From positions 1 to 63,210 of the forward strand of contig NVUB02000134.1 of NCBI GenBank assembly GCA_002401775.2: 63,210 nucleotides of DNA, read 5' to 3'. The stretch comes from Ectothiorhodospiraceae bacterium. GTDB taxonomy: Bacteria > Pseudomonadota > Gammaproteobacteria > SZUA-152. A program made the translations under genes and the position numbers. The notes beneath the pieces were generated by a model. It did no database searches. It was not told where the DNA came from and saw only the letters and a list, made by a program, of their open reading frames with translations. Of the stretch, positions 37,547 to 48,631 are shown one piece after another (the first letter of the stretch is position 1; each line of letters begins with the position of its first letter).

Positions 37547-38812
37547 CTATTTCACCTTAAAGGATTTATCCAGCTTCTTTTTCACCGGTATGTTCTTCAA
37601 AGTGACGTATTGCGGTAAACCATTTTTGAAAGGAGGGTAATCTTCACCCTGTATCAGTGGTTGTAAATAATGTCGACAACGTTGCGTTATGTGAAACCCA
37701 TCTTTACTGATGTAGTTATCCGGCATCATTTTCTCTACATTGGCCACACGCGCCAATTTTGCTTCACCTATTTTCCATTTATACGGCTTGTTCGATACAC
37801 GCTTAATCGTTGGCATCACTGCACTCTTCCCTTTCAGGGCCATTTCAACGGCAGCCTTTCCCACCGCATAGGCTTGCTCAACATCGGTTTTAGAGGCGAT
37901 ATGTCTTGCCGCGCGTTGTAAATAATCGGCAACCGCCCAATGATATTTATAACCGTGCTTATTTTGAATCATTTGCGCGACCACCGGTGCAACACCACCC
38001 AGTTGCGCATGACCAAAGGTATCACGCGTACCCGCCTCAGCAAGAAATGTTCCATCCTTATAACGAACACCCTCAGATACCACAATGACGCAGTAGCCAT
38101 GTTCATCAACCGCTAGCTTTACACGCGCCATGAACTTGCGCTCATTAAAAACAACTTCAGGAAACAAAATAATATGCGGAGCATCGCCCTCATTTTCTGC
38201 AGCAAGGCCACCCGCAGCGGCAATCCAGCCCGCGTGACGTCCCATAACCTCCATTACAAATACTTTTGTCGACGTTTTAGCCATTGATGCCACATCAAAA
38301 GCCGCCTCACGAATGGAAACAGCGACATACTTGGCCACTGAACCAAAGCCAGGACAGTTATCAGTGATTGGCAGGTCATTATCCACGGTTTTCGGTATGT
38401 GGATGGCTTGTATTGGGTATCCCAGTAATTTTGAGATCTGTGATACTTTCAAACAGGTATCCGCTGAGTCACCGCCCCCGTTATAAAAGAAGTATCCGAT
38501 ATTATGTGCTTCAAAAACCTCAATGAGACGTTCATACTCTGCACGATTAGCGTCTAAACCCTTAAGCTTATAACGACATGAACCAAATGCACCTGACGGC
38601 GTATGTCGCAATGCCGCAATAGAGCGCGCTGATTCTTTACCGGTATCAATCAAATCTTCAGTCAATGCACCAATAATTCCATTTCGCCCTGCATAAACTT
38701 TCCCTATTTTGTCTTTATGTTTGCGCGCCGTTTCAATGACACCACATGCACTCGCATTTATTACCGCTGTTACGCCACCCGATTGTGCATAAAAGGCATT
38801 TTTTTTCGCCAT
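37547..38812 (-). CDS. pfp: Pyrophosphate-dependent 6-phosphofructokinase
   Basis: A 421-residue phosphofructokinase that uses PPi rather than ATP. The phosphate-donor motif is YNGGGDSADT, with the Asp that distinguishes PPi-using enzymes from the GGDGS of ATP-using ones, and the catalytic motif is PKTVDNDLP, with the Lys of PPi enzymes. MGRHAGWIAAAGG and EGVRYKDG are also present. The frame extends to 38890, but the ATG at 38812 follows GAGAGGG by eight bases and starts MAKKNAFYAQSGG, as in family members. Its product, fructose-1,6-bisphosphate, and its reversibility link it to ppa and hppA. Confidence 0.93.
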   Translation of the reverse strand: MAKKNAFYAQSGGVTAVINASACGVIETARKHKDKIGKVYAGRNGIIGALTEDLIDTGKESARSIAALRHTPSGAFGSCRYKLKGLDANRAEYERLIEVFEAHNIGYFFYNGGGDSADTCLKVSQISKLLGYPIQAIHIPKTVDNDLPITDNCPGFGSVAKYVAVSIREAAFDVASMAKTSTKVFVMEVMGRHAGWIAAAGGLAAENEGDAPHIILFPEVVFNERKFMARVKLAVDEHGYCVIVVSEGVRYKDGTFLAEAGTRDTFGHAQLGGVAPVVAQMIQNKHGYKYHWAVADYLQRAARHIASKTDVEQAYAVGKAAVEMALKGKSAVMPTIKRVSNKPYKWKIGEAKLARVANVEKMMPDNYISKDGFHITQRCRHYLQPLIQGEDYPPFKNGLPQYVTLKNIPVKKKLDKSFKVK

Positions 38813-39406
38813 CACTTTATCCCTCTCGATAATTGCATTTATTGACATTGGACTAATAGATTTATTGGGTACTATTAAACAATCAAACAAAACATATCAC
38901 GAAATATATGTCGTTTAAGACTACATATACAGCTTATAACCCAAATACTTCATCACTGGATCACGCCTTGACATCTCTCAAACAACACCTAACCAAAACT
39001 GAATGTTTTTCCTCATCACACAAAATACACCGATAACAACCCCTATGAACAATAAATTTCATCACCTAAACTATTGACTTACCTAATAGCTTAAGAGTAT
39101 TTTGAGCGCAAAACATATGCAGCTTTATTACCATGTGTGTCAGTAGTGTGCAGTAACACAAAAAATATGTTTGAAGTTTGATGGATGCGAATCGCATATC
39201 GAACAGCAAATTGAGTCAGTGCAACTTGAAGCAATGTAACTTATAAACGATGTGGCTTGTTATGCGTTGATCAACAAGCACCATTCACCCAGTGCATGAA
39301 ACCGCTGGCTAAAATCGTTTAATGGCGTTGCTAACGATTGTCACTGTTAAGCAACGTCGCTGTTAAACATCGCTACGGTTAAACAAAAAAGAGGGAGACT
39401 GCCGAA
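38813..39406. other. Divergent pfp-adk promoter region
   Basis: AT-rich region of almost 600 bases. At 39183-39200 a palindromic ATGCGAATCGCAT occurs. Just before adk, at 39341-39385, three imperfect direct repeats of about 15 bases (CACTGTTAAGCAAC, CGCTGTTAAACATC, CTACGGTTAAACAA) might be a regulator-binding array. No gene seen. Confidence 0.5.
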
Positions 39407-40582
39407 TTGAGGATCGTATTAGTCGGCGCACCTGGGTCCGGTAAGGGTACCCAAGCAAAAAAACTGGTTGAAAAATACAAGGTACCCCAGATATCGACGG
39501 GGGATCTGCTACGTAATGCAGTCGCCACTCAAACGACTCTTGGGTTACAGGCCAAAGCCGCAATGGATGCAGGCCAACTAGTTTCTGATCAAATTGTGCT
39601 CAGCATGATTGAAGAACGATTCAATGACGATGACACACAACAAGGTTTTATACTCGACGGGTTTCCACGCAATCTACCTCAGGCAGCAGCACTCGATACA
39701 ATATTGAACCGAATGGGTCACCCGTTACAGGCTGCCATTCTGATTAATGTGGATTTTGATCTGCTCATTCAGCGCATATCGGGAAGACATAGCTGTAGTT
39801 TCTGCGGACAGATGTACAACCTGTATACTTCACCGTCCAAACTGGATGACCATTGTGACCTGTGTGGAAGCACACTGCACCATCGTGCAGATGACAACGA
39901 AGATACCATTGCTGATCGTCTTCGCGTTTATGAAACACACACCGAACCTATGGTTCAGCATTATCAGATACAAGGTAAGTTATCGAATATTGATGGAGGC
40001 GGAGAAATAAACATCATTTTTGGACGTGTCTGTAAATCAATTGATCATCTACTGACAAATTTACCTGAACCAAAAGTAGTAACTGAAAGAAAATCCCCAA
40101 AAGTTTCCGCTAAAAAGGCAGAAACTCGAGAAAAAACAACTAAATTAGAGCAAAAAGCTAAAGAAGTTCTGGAAATACCCGAAACAAAGTCAGCAGTGAC
40201 TTCAAAACAAGCAAGTAGTGGTGCCACTAAGGAGGCAATAACCATGGCGGTGAAAAAGAAAGCAGTAAAAAAACGGGCGGCCAAAAAGAAGGTCGTTAAG
40301 AAAAAAGCAGTAGCCAAGAAAAAGGTCATTAAAAAATCAGTTAAGAAAAAAGTAGCCAAGAAAAAGGTTGCTAAGAAGAAAGTCGCAAAAAGAAAGACAG
40401 CGAAGAAAAAAGTAGCCAAGAAAAAGGTTGCTAAGAAGAAAGTAGCGAAAAAAAAGGTCGTTAAGAAAAAGGTCGCCAAAAAGAAGACCGCTAAGAAAAA
40501 AGTAGCGAAAAAGAAGGTTGCTAAGAAGAAAGTAGCCAAGAAAAAGGTCGCTAAAAAGAAGGGCGCCAAGAAGAAGGCATAA
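39407..40582 (+). CDS. adk: Adenylate kinase with histone H1-like C-terminal extension
   Basis: Residues 1-215 are a complete long-type adenylate kinase that equilibrates ATP, ADP and AMP: P-loop GAPGSGKGT, ISTGDLLR, the DGFPRN motif, and a LID domain with four Cys (CSFCGQM and CDLCGS) of the zinc-binding type. Beyond that, about 175 residues follow: a charged linker and, from residue 280, lysine-rich repeats (KKKVAKKKVAK type). The start is TTG at 39407, nine bases after GAGGGAG. A strong internal start (see 40244) may produce the tail separately. Length is nearly double the usual 210-220. Divergent to pfp. Confidence 0.93.
   Translation: MRIVLVGAPGSGKGTQAKKLVEKYKVPQISTGDLLRNAVATQTTLGLQAKAAMDAGQLVSDQIVLSMIEERFNDDDTQQGFILDGFPRNLPQAAALDTILNRMGHPLQAAILINVDFDLLIQRISGRHSCSFCGQMYNLYTSPSKLDDHCDLCGSTLHHRADDNEDTIADRLRVYETHTEPMVQHYQIQGKLSNIDGGGEINIIFGRVCKSIDHLLTNLPEPKVVTERKSPKVSAKKAETREKTTKLEQKAKEVLEIPETKSAVTSKQASSGATKEAITMAVKKKAVKKRAAKKKVVKKKAVAKKKVIKKSVKKKVAKKKVAKKKVAKRKTAKKKVAKKKVAKKKVAKKKVVKKKVAKKKTAKKKVAKKKVAKKKVAKKKVAKKKGAKKKA
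40244..40582 (+). CDS. Possible separate histone H1-like protein from internal start in adk
   Basis: Within the adk frame, AAGGAGG (40229-40235) lies exactly eight bases before an ATG at 40244. This start would produce a 112-residue protein, MAVKKKAVKKRAAKKK..., with roughly half lysine and repeats of VAKKK with alanine, threonine and arginine. This resembles bacterial histone H1-like or AlgP-like DNA-binding tails. It is in frame with adk, so the sequence can be read both as a fusion and as an independent protein. That both are made is inference; no separate promoter was identified. Confidence 0.6.
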   Translation: MAVKKKAVKKRAAKKKVVKKKAVAKKKVIKKSVKKKVAKKKVAKKKVAKRKTAKKKVAKKKVAKKKVAKKKVVKKKVAKKKTAKKKVAKKKVAKKKVAKKKVAKKKGAKKKA

Positions 40583-42025
<1,443 letters not shown>

Positions 42026-42454
42026 CATTAGCTGAACCGCATCGTTGGGAGCTCGATCAATTTCATTAACCTCAGTATCTACAGTAATGACAGGGTTTGA
42101 GGTTTAAAGGGAGTCCGTGTTGTAAACGCAAAGGCCGCAAAGACGCAAAGGACGCTGAGAAAAAATATCAAATAACGGCGTAACCCGACCGACCAAAACT
42201 CAGTCCTTAGCACTCAGCACTTAGCACTCAGCCCTGATCTTCACCCCGTAGGTCACGTTGCGCCGCTACGTGACCTTTTACGGTTAAATAACTTCTTATG
42301 CTCCATGGCCATTTCCAACGCTACAAAAGGTTGGGGCTGCGGGAGGATATTCGCACCAAGGTGATGCCTTACGGCATGTTGTCAGGTAACTACGTAACCT
42401 GACCTACAAAACCCCAGTCCTTAGCACTCAGCACTCTGCACTCTGCACTATCTT
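42026..42454. other. Repeat-filled gap between convergent hemB and phoU
   Basis: No gene. In order: a CGCAAAGGCCGCAAAGACG tract near 42130, the AGCACTCAGCACTTAGCACT repeat near 42208, the MITE-like element at 42248-42407, and another AGCACTCAGCACT repeat near 42425. Confidence 0.7.
42248..42407 (-). mobile_element. MITE-like element, copy 2 (160 bp)
   Basis: The reverse complement of this segment aligns with 8389-8545 from end to end: GTAGGTCAGGTTACG at one end, GTGACCTAC at the other, and the shared core TAAGGCATCACCTTGGTGCGAA. The two copies differ at many interior positions, so the insertions are old or evolve fast. It lies in the convergent hemB-phoU gap. Confidence 0.75.
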
Positions 42455-43216
42455 TTAGTCCTTAATCGCTTCTTTCGACAACTCATCAAGACTGATGTGG
42501 CGTACGTCTTTGCCTTTGACTAAATAAATAACATATTCGCAAATATTGCGAGCATGGTCTCCGATGCGTTCTAAGGCCCGTGCAGACCACATCGTATCCA
42601 GCGTACGTCTAACATTGCGTGGGTCTTCCATCATGAAAGTGATCATCTGACGCATGATGGCGTCGTATTCTGCGTCCACTTTAAGATCTTCCCGAGCGAC
42701 GGCTGCTGCCGCTTCTGCATCCATGCGCGCAAAGGCATCTAATGCGCCACGTAACATTTTACGCACTTGATCACTGAGGTGTTCTAATTCGCTGTATTGG
42801 TTTTTAGGTCGTTCCATGTCGGCAAGGTGAATAGCCATGCGTGCCACTTTTTCTGCCTGGTCACCCATGCGCTCCAAATCCGTAATGGTTTTTATGACCG
42901 CAACGATTAAGCGCAAGTCACCCGCTGCGGGTTGACGACGTGCCAGTATCTGGATTGACTCTTCGTCTATGGCTACTTCATAGGCGTTCACTTTATAATC
43001 ACGGCTGATGACACCTTCTGCCCGTTCCACATCGCTGGATACCAGGGCCACTGTGGCGTTTTCAATTTGCTCTTCAACTAACCCGCCCATCGCCAACACT
43101 TTGTGGCGTATAGCCTCCAGCTCTTCATTGAACTGTTGTGATATGTGCTGGTTTATATTCCCTGTTCCCATGACTGGCCTCTTTGCTGTTGCTATTGCTG
43201 TATCTGTGTTGTGCAT
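42455..43216 (-). CDS. phoU: Phosphate transport system regulator PhoU
   Basis: A 253-residue all-helical protein with two PhoU repeats. It links PstSCAB to PhoR and represses the Pho regulon when phosphate is plentiful. Typical metal-binding motifs are the acidic repeats: ERMGDQAEKVARMA in the first half and ALERIGDHARNICEYVIYLVKGKDVRH (seen as LERIGDHARNICEY) in the second. It is last in the pst operon, separated from pstB by a 159-bp MITE-like element. Confidence 0.95.
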   Translation of the reverse strand: MHNTDTAIATAKRPVMGTGNINQHISQQFNEELEAIRHKVLAMGGLVEEQIENATVALVSSDVERAEGVISRDYKVNAYEVAIDEESIQILARRQPAAGDLRLIVAVIKTITDLERMGDQAEKVARMAIHLADMERPKNQYSELEHLSDQVRKMLRGALDAFARMDAEAAAAVAREDLKVDAEYDAIMRQMITFMMEDPRNVRRTLDTMWSARALERIGDHARNICEYVIYLVKGKDVRHISLDELSKEAIKD

Positions 43217-43260
43217 CTGTTGCGTCTACACGCAATGGTAACGCTATCTATTTAATTTCC

Positions 43261-43419
43261 CACTGCTGTCCCGTTAACTTTTTTCCGTCATTCCGGCGAA
43301 GGCCGGAATGACGGAGGGGTATTCTTGGCTTTCATGTCTCCAATATTACAAAACAATCGGATAGTTAAGCACTTTGTCTGTACCGCCGCGACACCTATCA
43401 CGTTAACGGGTCAGCAGTG
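43261..43419 (-). mobile_element. 159-bp MITE-like element in the phoU-pstB gap
   Basis: The ends are CACTGCTGTCCCGTTAA (43261-43277) and TTAACGGGTCAGCAGTG (43403-43419), 17-bp inverted repeats with a single mismatch. Inside is a perfect 13-bp stem (CCGTCATTCCGGC pairing with GCCGGAATGACGG, at 43285-43314) around GAAG. The stop codon of pstB lies 15 bases beyond its right end. The element would be transcribed within pstSCAB-phoU mRNA, where the hairpin could affect stability or processing. Confidence 0.75.
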
Positions 43420-43433
43420 TTAATTTCCATCCC

Positions 43434-44309
43434 TTAACCATATCGACCCGTTATATAATCTTCGGTCTGCTTCTGGCTTGGGTTCGTAAACACGGTATTG
43501 GTGTCACCGTATTCAATGAGCTTGCCCATATACATAAAAGCGGTGTAATCCGAGACACGTGCTGCCTGCTGCATGTTATGCGTGACGATGACGATGGTAT
43601 ATTTGCTTTTTAGTTCGTAAATCAGTTCTTCGATTTTTAAGGTCGATATAGGGTCCAGAGCCGAGGCGGGCTCATCCAGCAGTAACACCTCAGGCTCGAT
43701 GGCAATAGCGCGTGCGATGACTAATCGCTGCTGCTGTCCGCCAGACAGTCCAAAAGCACTGTCATGCAGCCGATCTTTCACCTCATCCCACAATGCTGCG
43801 CTTTTGAGGGCATTCTCAACCACTTCATCCATGGTGCGGCGATCTTTGACGCCTTGCAACCGTAAACCATAGGCAACATTTTCATAGATGGACTTGGGAA
43901 ACGGATTAGGTTTTTGGAACACCATACCCACTCGGCGACGCAAATCGGCCACGTTCACGGACTTATCATAGATGTCCTGGTCATCCAGTAATATCTGGCC
44001 TTCAATTCGAACCCCATCCACCAAATCATTCATGCGATTAATACAACGCAGCAATGTTGATTTTCCGCAACCACTGGGGCCGATGTAAGCTGTCACCCGC
44101 TGTTTCGGGATTACCATATCAATACCGTGCAACGCCTGTTTTTCACCATAAAACAAGTTAAGATTCTGCACTTGCAAGCAAGGTGTTTCATCCTTCATTT
44201 GCAGTGTATTACGGCCACGTGACAATGCCTCGATTTTAATGGCATGGGTGGGTGTTGTCGCTGCTGCCGCATCTGAAGCTGTGCCGGTGGCACGGTTACT
44301 TTCACTCAT
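43434..44309 (-). CDS. pstB: Phosphate ABC transporter ATP-binding protein PstB
   Basis: A 291-residue ATPase of the high-affinity phosphate importer. Walker A is GPSGCGKST, the signature [16 protein letters not shown], Walker [15 protein letters not shown], and the switch His is in IVTHNMQQA. The open frame extends to 44396, but the ATG at 44309 gives a normal N-terminus and begins after the end of pstA. About 40 N-terminal residues precede the conserved NLNLFYG start of the domain. Sits in the order pstC-pstA-pstB-phoU. Confidence 0.95.
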   Translation of the reverse strand: MSESNRATGTASDAAAATTPTHAIKIEALSRGRNTLQMKDETPCLQVQNLNLFYGEKQALHGIDMVIPKQRVTAYIGPSGCGKSTLLRCINRMNDLVDGVRIEGQILLDDQDIYDKSVNVADLRRRVGMVFQKPNPFPKSIYENVAYGLRLQGVKDRRTMDEVVENALKSAALWDEVKDRLHDSAFGLSGGQQQRLVIARAIAIEPEVLLLDEPASALDPISTLKIEELIYELKSKYTIVIVTHNMQQAARVSDYTAFMYMGKLIEYGDTNTVFTNPSQKQTEDYITGRYG

Positions 44310-44340
44310 AATAATCTCAGTATATTTTTCAATAAGCCCA

Positions 44341-46002
44341 TTAATTTTCCAGGGTACGATATTTTTCGCGCAGACGGTTTCGGATAGTGATGGCAAACAA
44401 GTTCAAGGCCACAATCACAACCACCAACAACAGTGCCGTGGCGTACACCAATGGCCGGGCCGCTTCGACGTTGGGGCTTTGAAAGCCCACATCGTAAATA
44501 TGAAAACCCAGATGCATGAATTTACGATCTAAATGCAAGAAAGGCATATTGCCGTCTAACGGTAATGAAGGGGCGAGTTTTACAACACCCACCAGCATCA
44601 ATGGCGCAACTTCACCGGCGGCACGTGCAATAGCCAGTATCAACCCCGTCATAATGGCCGGGCTGGCCATGGGCAATACGGTACGCCATAAGGTTTCGGC
44701 TTTTGTTGCCCCCAGAGCAAGGCTACCTTCACGTACTGACTTGGGGATGCGCGATAAACCTTCTTCCGTCGCAACAATAACAACGGGCACCGTGAGCAAA
44801 GCCAATGTCAACGATGCCCACATAAGGCCTGGGGTACCAAAGGTTGGTGTAGGCAAAGCTTCTGGAAAAAATAACTGGTCCAGATTGCCCCCCAGAAAAT
44901 ACACAAAGAATCCCAGACCAAAAACGCCATAGACAATTGAAGGCACACCGGCAAGATTGTTCACCGCTATGCGAATCAGCTGGGTCAATGGCCCCTGCTT
45001 GGCATATTCACGCAAGTACACGGCAGCCACAACACCAAAGGGCACGACCATGATGGCCATAATAATCACCATCATTACCGTGCCAAATATTGCCGGAAAA
45101 ATACCACCTTCGGTATTCGCTTCGCGGGGCTCGTCACTGACAAATTCCCAGACTTTAGCGATGTAAAAAACTAATTTGTCCGGTAATGACATCTCGTTAG
45201 GGCGATAGGCATGTACCACTTTGGACAGTGGTACCATTATTGTTTCACCCGTTGAAACCGTCACCATCATCTGATCCCGGTTGATCGCCTTATACAAGTC
45301 CGTCAGTTTTTGTTGAAGACCGGCGTATTCTTTATTAAATTCTGCGCGTTCTTGCTTGATGGAATCCCGAGCAACCGGGTCTGTATTGTTTTCCAGCTCC
45401 AGTGCTCGCTCACGCAAACGCAAGCGTTCCAGGCCATAATTGATGGTTCCTATTTCACCTTTTTCAAGATCACGAATTTCTGCAAATAACTCCGTCACGC
45501 GCAACAAGCGTTCTTGTAAACTCTCCCAGACACCCTTACCCACTACGACGGTTTGCTGGTTTTCCTGTACGGCATTGAGGTAACCGTACAAATTTCCCCA
45601 CTCCCGACGCTCTACCGTCATTAAGGTTTCAGGATTACGTTTTGCCTGAATGCTGGGCTCCAATATCCAACGGAAATCCTGTCCCGTCACGTCACGATTG
45701 CCCGTTTTCACTAAATAACGAATAACCTCTGCGTCGCCGATAATATCAATACCCGCATCCCGTAATCGCTGCGCATCGACAGATTCGGTATCATGAATTT
45801 CACCGACCAGCCGTACCACGCTGTCATCCAGTTTTTTATAATCATATTCCCACAACGTGGCGGGCCAAAAATGCCCAAGCCCCCGCGCGGCAATCAGCAG
45901 CAGCAACCCAAAGACCAGAATCAGGCTCACGCTTACCGCGCCTGCGGTTAGCGTGACCCAGGGGTCACCCGATTTAAACCATTGTTTAATTTCTGATTTC
46001 AT
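44341..46002 (-). CDS. pstA: Phosphate ABC transporter permease PstA, long form
   Basis: A 553-residue permease, much longer than the 280-300 residues of the short form. After one helix (residues 20-40) comes a soluble region of about 230 residues with a coiled-coil-like helix ([20 protein letters not shown] in part, ending near ELENNT); then six helices in the C-terminal half. The EAA loop is in [19 protein letters not shown] (seen as [16 protein letters not shown]). Such extended PstA proteins occur in other gammaproteobacteria. Starts 15 bases after pstC ends. Confidence 0.92.
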   Translation of the reverse strand: MKSEIKQWFKSGDPWVTLTAGAVSVSLILVFGLLLLIAARGLGHFWPATLWEYDYKKLDDSVVRLVGEIHDTESVDAQRLRDAGIDIIGDAEVIRYLVKTGNRDVTGQDFRWILEPSIQAKRNPETLMTVERREWGNLYGYLNAVQENQQTVVVGKGVWESLQERLLRVTELFAEIRDLEKGEIGTINYGLERLRLRERALELENNTDPVARDSIKQERAEFNKEYAGLQQKLTDLYKAINRDQMMVTVSTGETIMVPLSKVVHAYRPNEMSLPDKLVFYIAKVWEFVSDEPREANTEGGIFPAIFGTVMMVIIMAIMVVPFGVVAAVYLREYAKQGPLTQLIRIAVNNLAGVPSIVYGVFGLGFFVYFLGGNLDQLFFPEALPTPTFGTPGLMWASLTLALLTVPVVIVATEEGLSRIPKSVREGSLALGATKAETLWRTVLPMASPAIMTGLILAIARAAGEVAPLMLVGVVKLAPSLPLDGNMPFLHLDRKFMHLGFHIYDVGFQSPNVEAARPLVYATALLLVVVIVALNLFAITIRNRLREKYRTLEN

Positions 46003-46017
46003 GATTATTTTCAGTGC

Positions 46018-48351
46018 CTACAACGAGCTGTACTTGGTACGCAAACGTTGACGCACAATCTCTGCCAGGGTGTTAAAAATAAAGGTAAACGAGAACAACA
46101 CTAATGCCGCGAGAAACAACACACGATAATGTGTGCTGTCGACTTCCGCTTCGGGCATTTCCACGGCAATGTTTGCCGATAAAGTACGCATACCCTGGAA
46201 AATACTAAAATCCATCACCGGTGTATTGCCCGTCGCCATTAACACGATCATGGTTTCACCCACGGCGCGCCCCATGCCGATCATTACCGCAGAAAAAATA
46301 CCGGGGCTGGCGGTGAGAATGACCACCCGCACCAGGGTCTGCCAAGGGGTTGCGCCTAACGCCAACGAACCAAAGGATAAATGTTTAGGGACACTGAAGA
46401 CGGCATCTTCTGTAATGGAAAATATCGTCGGGATGACGGCAAAGCCCATCGCCAGCCCGACGACTAATGCATTTCGTTGGTCAAAACCAATACCCAGTTC
46501 GTTACTCATCCAGCTACGCATGTTGCCGTCGAACAAAGCGATTTCCAGCGGTTCGCTTAAGCCAAAAGAAGCGGCGCCCAGTAGCAATACCACAGGCACT
46601 AACAATGCAGCTTCCCAGCCATCGGGAATACGATGGCGAATCGCGCCGGGTAGCTGGTGCCAGAAAAACCCGAAAATTAACACGCCGAGCGGCACCACGA
46701 TTAATAGGCAAAAAATACCTGGCAGGTTTTCTTCCATCAACGGTGCTAACCACAGGCCCGCAAGAAAACCGAGGATCACGGTCGGCAGCGCTTCCATGGT
46801 TTCGATACTGGGTTTTACGATTTGGCGCATTTTCGGCGCCATGAAATAGGCAGTATAAATAGCGCCAAAAATGGCCAGCGGCATTGCTAGCAACATGGCA
46901 TAAAAGGCCGCCTTGAGGGTGCCATAAACCAGTGGTGTAATGCTTAACTTAGGCTCAAAGTCATCATCGGCTGCCGAAGACTGCCAGGCATACACCGGCG
47001 CTTCGTAACTTTCGTACCACACCTTTCCCCAGAGAGATGTCCAGGAAATTTCCGGATGCTCGTTATCAATGCGCCAAAATGATAACCCACCGTTAATATT
47101 TTCAACCAGCAAGGCATTGGCGCGTGGCGCAATGGCAATTTTATTAATCGCCACCTCGCTGGCACTTTTTGCCAACAATAAACGCTGTGCTGTGGAGTGG
47201 TAAATGGCAATTTGACCATTCACATCAGCCGCAATAAATCCTTTACGGCCAAATTCTGGTGCCAGACCACTAATGGCGTGTGATTGTTCGGTAAAATCAC
47301 GAATCGGTTTTAGGGTATGGTTACCCCGATCATCGCGGACACTGAACCACTGCACGACACGGCCACTACTGTCTCCCACCAACAAAGACACATCGCCGGT
47401 CAAAAACTGGACGCTGGTAACATTCAATCCAGCATCAACCAGACGTAACTGCTGAAGTTGACGGGGCTCGGTCTTATCGCTCACATCAAAGTGAATCAAG
47501 CTACCGTCGGCGCGAATAATGTAGAGATTTCGCTGCTCTTTATCCAACAGCAACTGCACTATTTGTGTCTGCGATTGTTGTGCCCGCGATTGTTGTGTCC
47601 GCGATTGCTCATTAAATGACAACAACACCTGCTCTCGTTCCAGCTCAGGTACATCATCCATGAAGGATTCTTCTTTGAGGAAATGCGTTAACAGCAAACG
47701 ACCGTCGGCAGTCTCCGCGACCACCGTCGCCATTTCTTCACCCTCCTGAAACGCAATCTGTTTCAGCGCTTCACCGTCTTCATCTATTTCCAGCGGTTCT
47801 TCACCCAGAGGATAAGAGATAACCGGCGTAATCTGACGTTGATCATTGGGATAACTGACGTTATAAACGTGACGCGCAATGAGTGCTGTGCCATTCGACA
47901 ACCCTAAAGCGAAGCGTGCCGGGCCCGGCTCACCCGCCGCAAAACTGCTGATTTCAGCACCGACGGGTAACTCCAGAGATACTTCATTAATGAGCGTGCC
48001 ATTATGTAGATCAAAAAAAACCGCACGGCCATCAGCACTCAGTCGAAAACCAATCTCAGCCTGCTCTTCCATCGCCAAATGTAAAGACGCAGCACTGCCG
48101 GCGTTGTGAGACGGTAGATCATACTCGGCCACTCTTTCCACATCAGCCGAGCTAAATAACGGTAATACCACGAACAGCAAATAGAAAAAGATCAACACAA
48201 TGGCAAGAATGACCGCCATCCCTCCCATCGCCACGCCATAAGACGCCAAACGATCTTTCGTCATGCGCCAGCGCCGACGGCGCAGATTTTCAGCACTGTC
48301 GGTGGCAGGTAAAACGCTGGCAGATAAAGGGGAAGTAGGGCTATTTGGCAT
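46018..48351 (-). CDS. pstC: Phosphate ABC transporter permease PstC, long form
   Basis: A 777-residue permease, far longer than the usual 300-320. A helix at about residues 36-66 is followed by a periplasmic domain of about 370 residues with a beta-propeller-like pattern (repeats such as LLTHFLKEESF, LYIIRADGSLIHFDVSD and SLLVGDSSGRVVQWFSV). The transmembrane permease part occupies the C-terminal 300 residues, with the loop SLALGATPWQTLVRVVIL. It follows pstS after a terminator, and a Pho box lies just upstream, so it may have its own promoter. Confidence 0.92.
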   Translation of the reverse strand: MPNSPTSPLSASVLPATDSAENLRRRRWRMTKDRLASYGVAMGGMAVILAIVLIFFYLLFVVLPLFSSADVERVAEYDLPSHNAGSAASLHLAMEEQAEIGFRLSADGRAVFFDLHNGTLINEVSLELPVGAEISSFAAGEPGPARFALGLSNGTALIARHVYNVSYPNDQRQITPVISYPLGEEPLEIDEDGEALKQIAFQEGEEMATVVAETADGRLLLTHFLKEESFMDDVPELEREQVLLSFNEQSRTQQSRAQQSQTQIVQLLLDKEQRNLYIIRADGSLIHFDVSDKTEPRQLQQLRLVDAGLNVTSVQFLTGDVSLLVGDSSGRVVQWFSVRDDRGNHTLKPIRDFTEQSHAISGLAPEFGRKGFIAADVNGQIAIYHSTAQRLLLAKSASEVAINKIAIAPRANALLVENINGGLSFWRIDNEHPEISWTSLWGKVWYESYEAPVYAWQSSAADDDFEPKLSITPLVYGTLKAAFYAMLLAMPLAIFGAIYTAYFMAPKMRQIVKPSIETMEALPTVILGFLAGLWLAPLMEENLPGIFCLLIVVPLGVLIFGFFWHQLPGAIRHRIPDGWEAALLVPVVLLLGAASFGLSEPLEIALFDGNMRSWMSNELGIGFDQRNALVVGLAMGFAVIPTIFSITEDAVFSVPKHLSFGSLALGATPWQTLVRVVILTASPGIFSAVMIGMGRAVGETMIVLMATGNTPVMDFSIFQGMRTLSANIAVEMPEAEVDSTHYRVLFLAALVLFSFTFIFNTLAEIVRQRLRTKYSSL

Positions 48352-48373
48352 CAGCCCATGATAGTTAAATAAT

Positions 48374-48392
48374 ATGACAGTTTTGTGACAAG
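48374..48392 (-). promoter_or_regulatory. Probable Pho box upstream of pstC
   Basis: Read on the minus strand, CTTGTCACAAAACTGTCAT has two CTGTCAT-type half-sites 11 bases apart, a close match to the PhoB consensus. It is only 23 bases before the pstC start, so a promoter downstream of it would leave a very short leader. It is nevertheless the only visible candidate to drive pstCAB-phoU past the pstS terminator. Confidence 0.5.
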
Positions 48393-48631
48393 TTCTTGCA
48401 CATCGCCACAGCCCTTGGTATCACTGATTTTTTTAAAAAAAACCCATAGTCCATCACACCAACGCTCATTTAATGCCTTTCCAGTGAAAATCACATGATG
48501 GCAATTCGTAACACTGTGAGCAAGAAAACCTCTCCCTGACTGAGAATACCTTAGACGCATGATGCTACCTGTTTCTACAGTGGTATCACACCAGCATTGG
48601 GTTTCTCCTTATTTCTAACGACGTATTTTTC

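Noticed and set aside
37290-37640. 116-codon frame overlapping the end of pfp
   Set aside because: It is on the opposite strand to pfp, and no domain or start signal supports it.
48351-48560. 69-codon frame that ends on the pstC start codon
   Set aside because: The TGATG overlap is suggestive, but the frame includes the Pho-like site and has no family or ribosome support.
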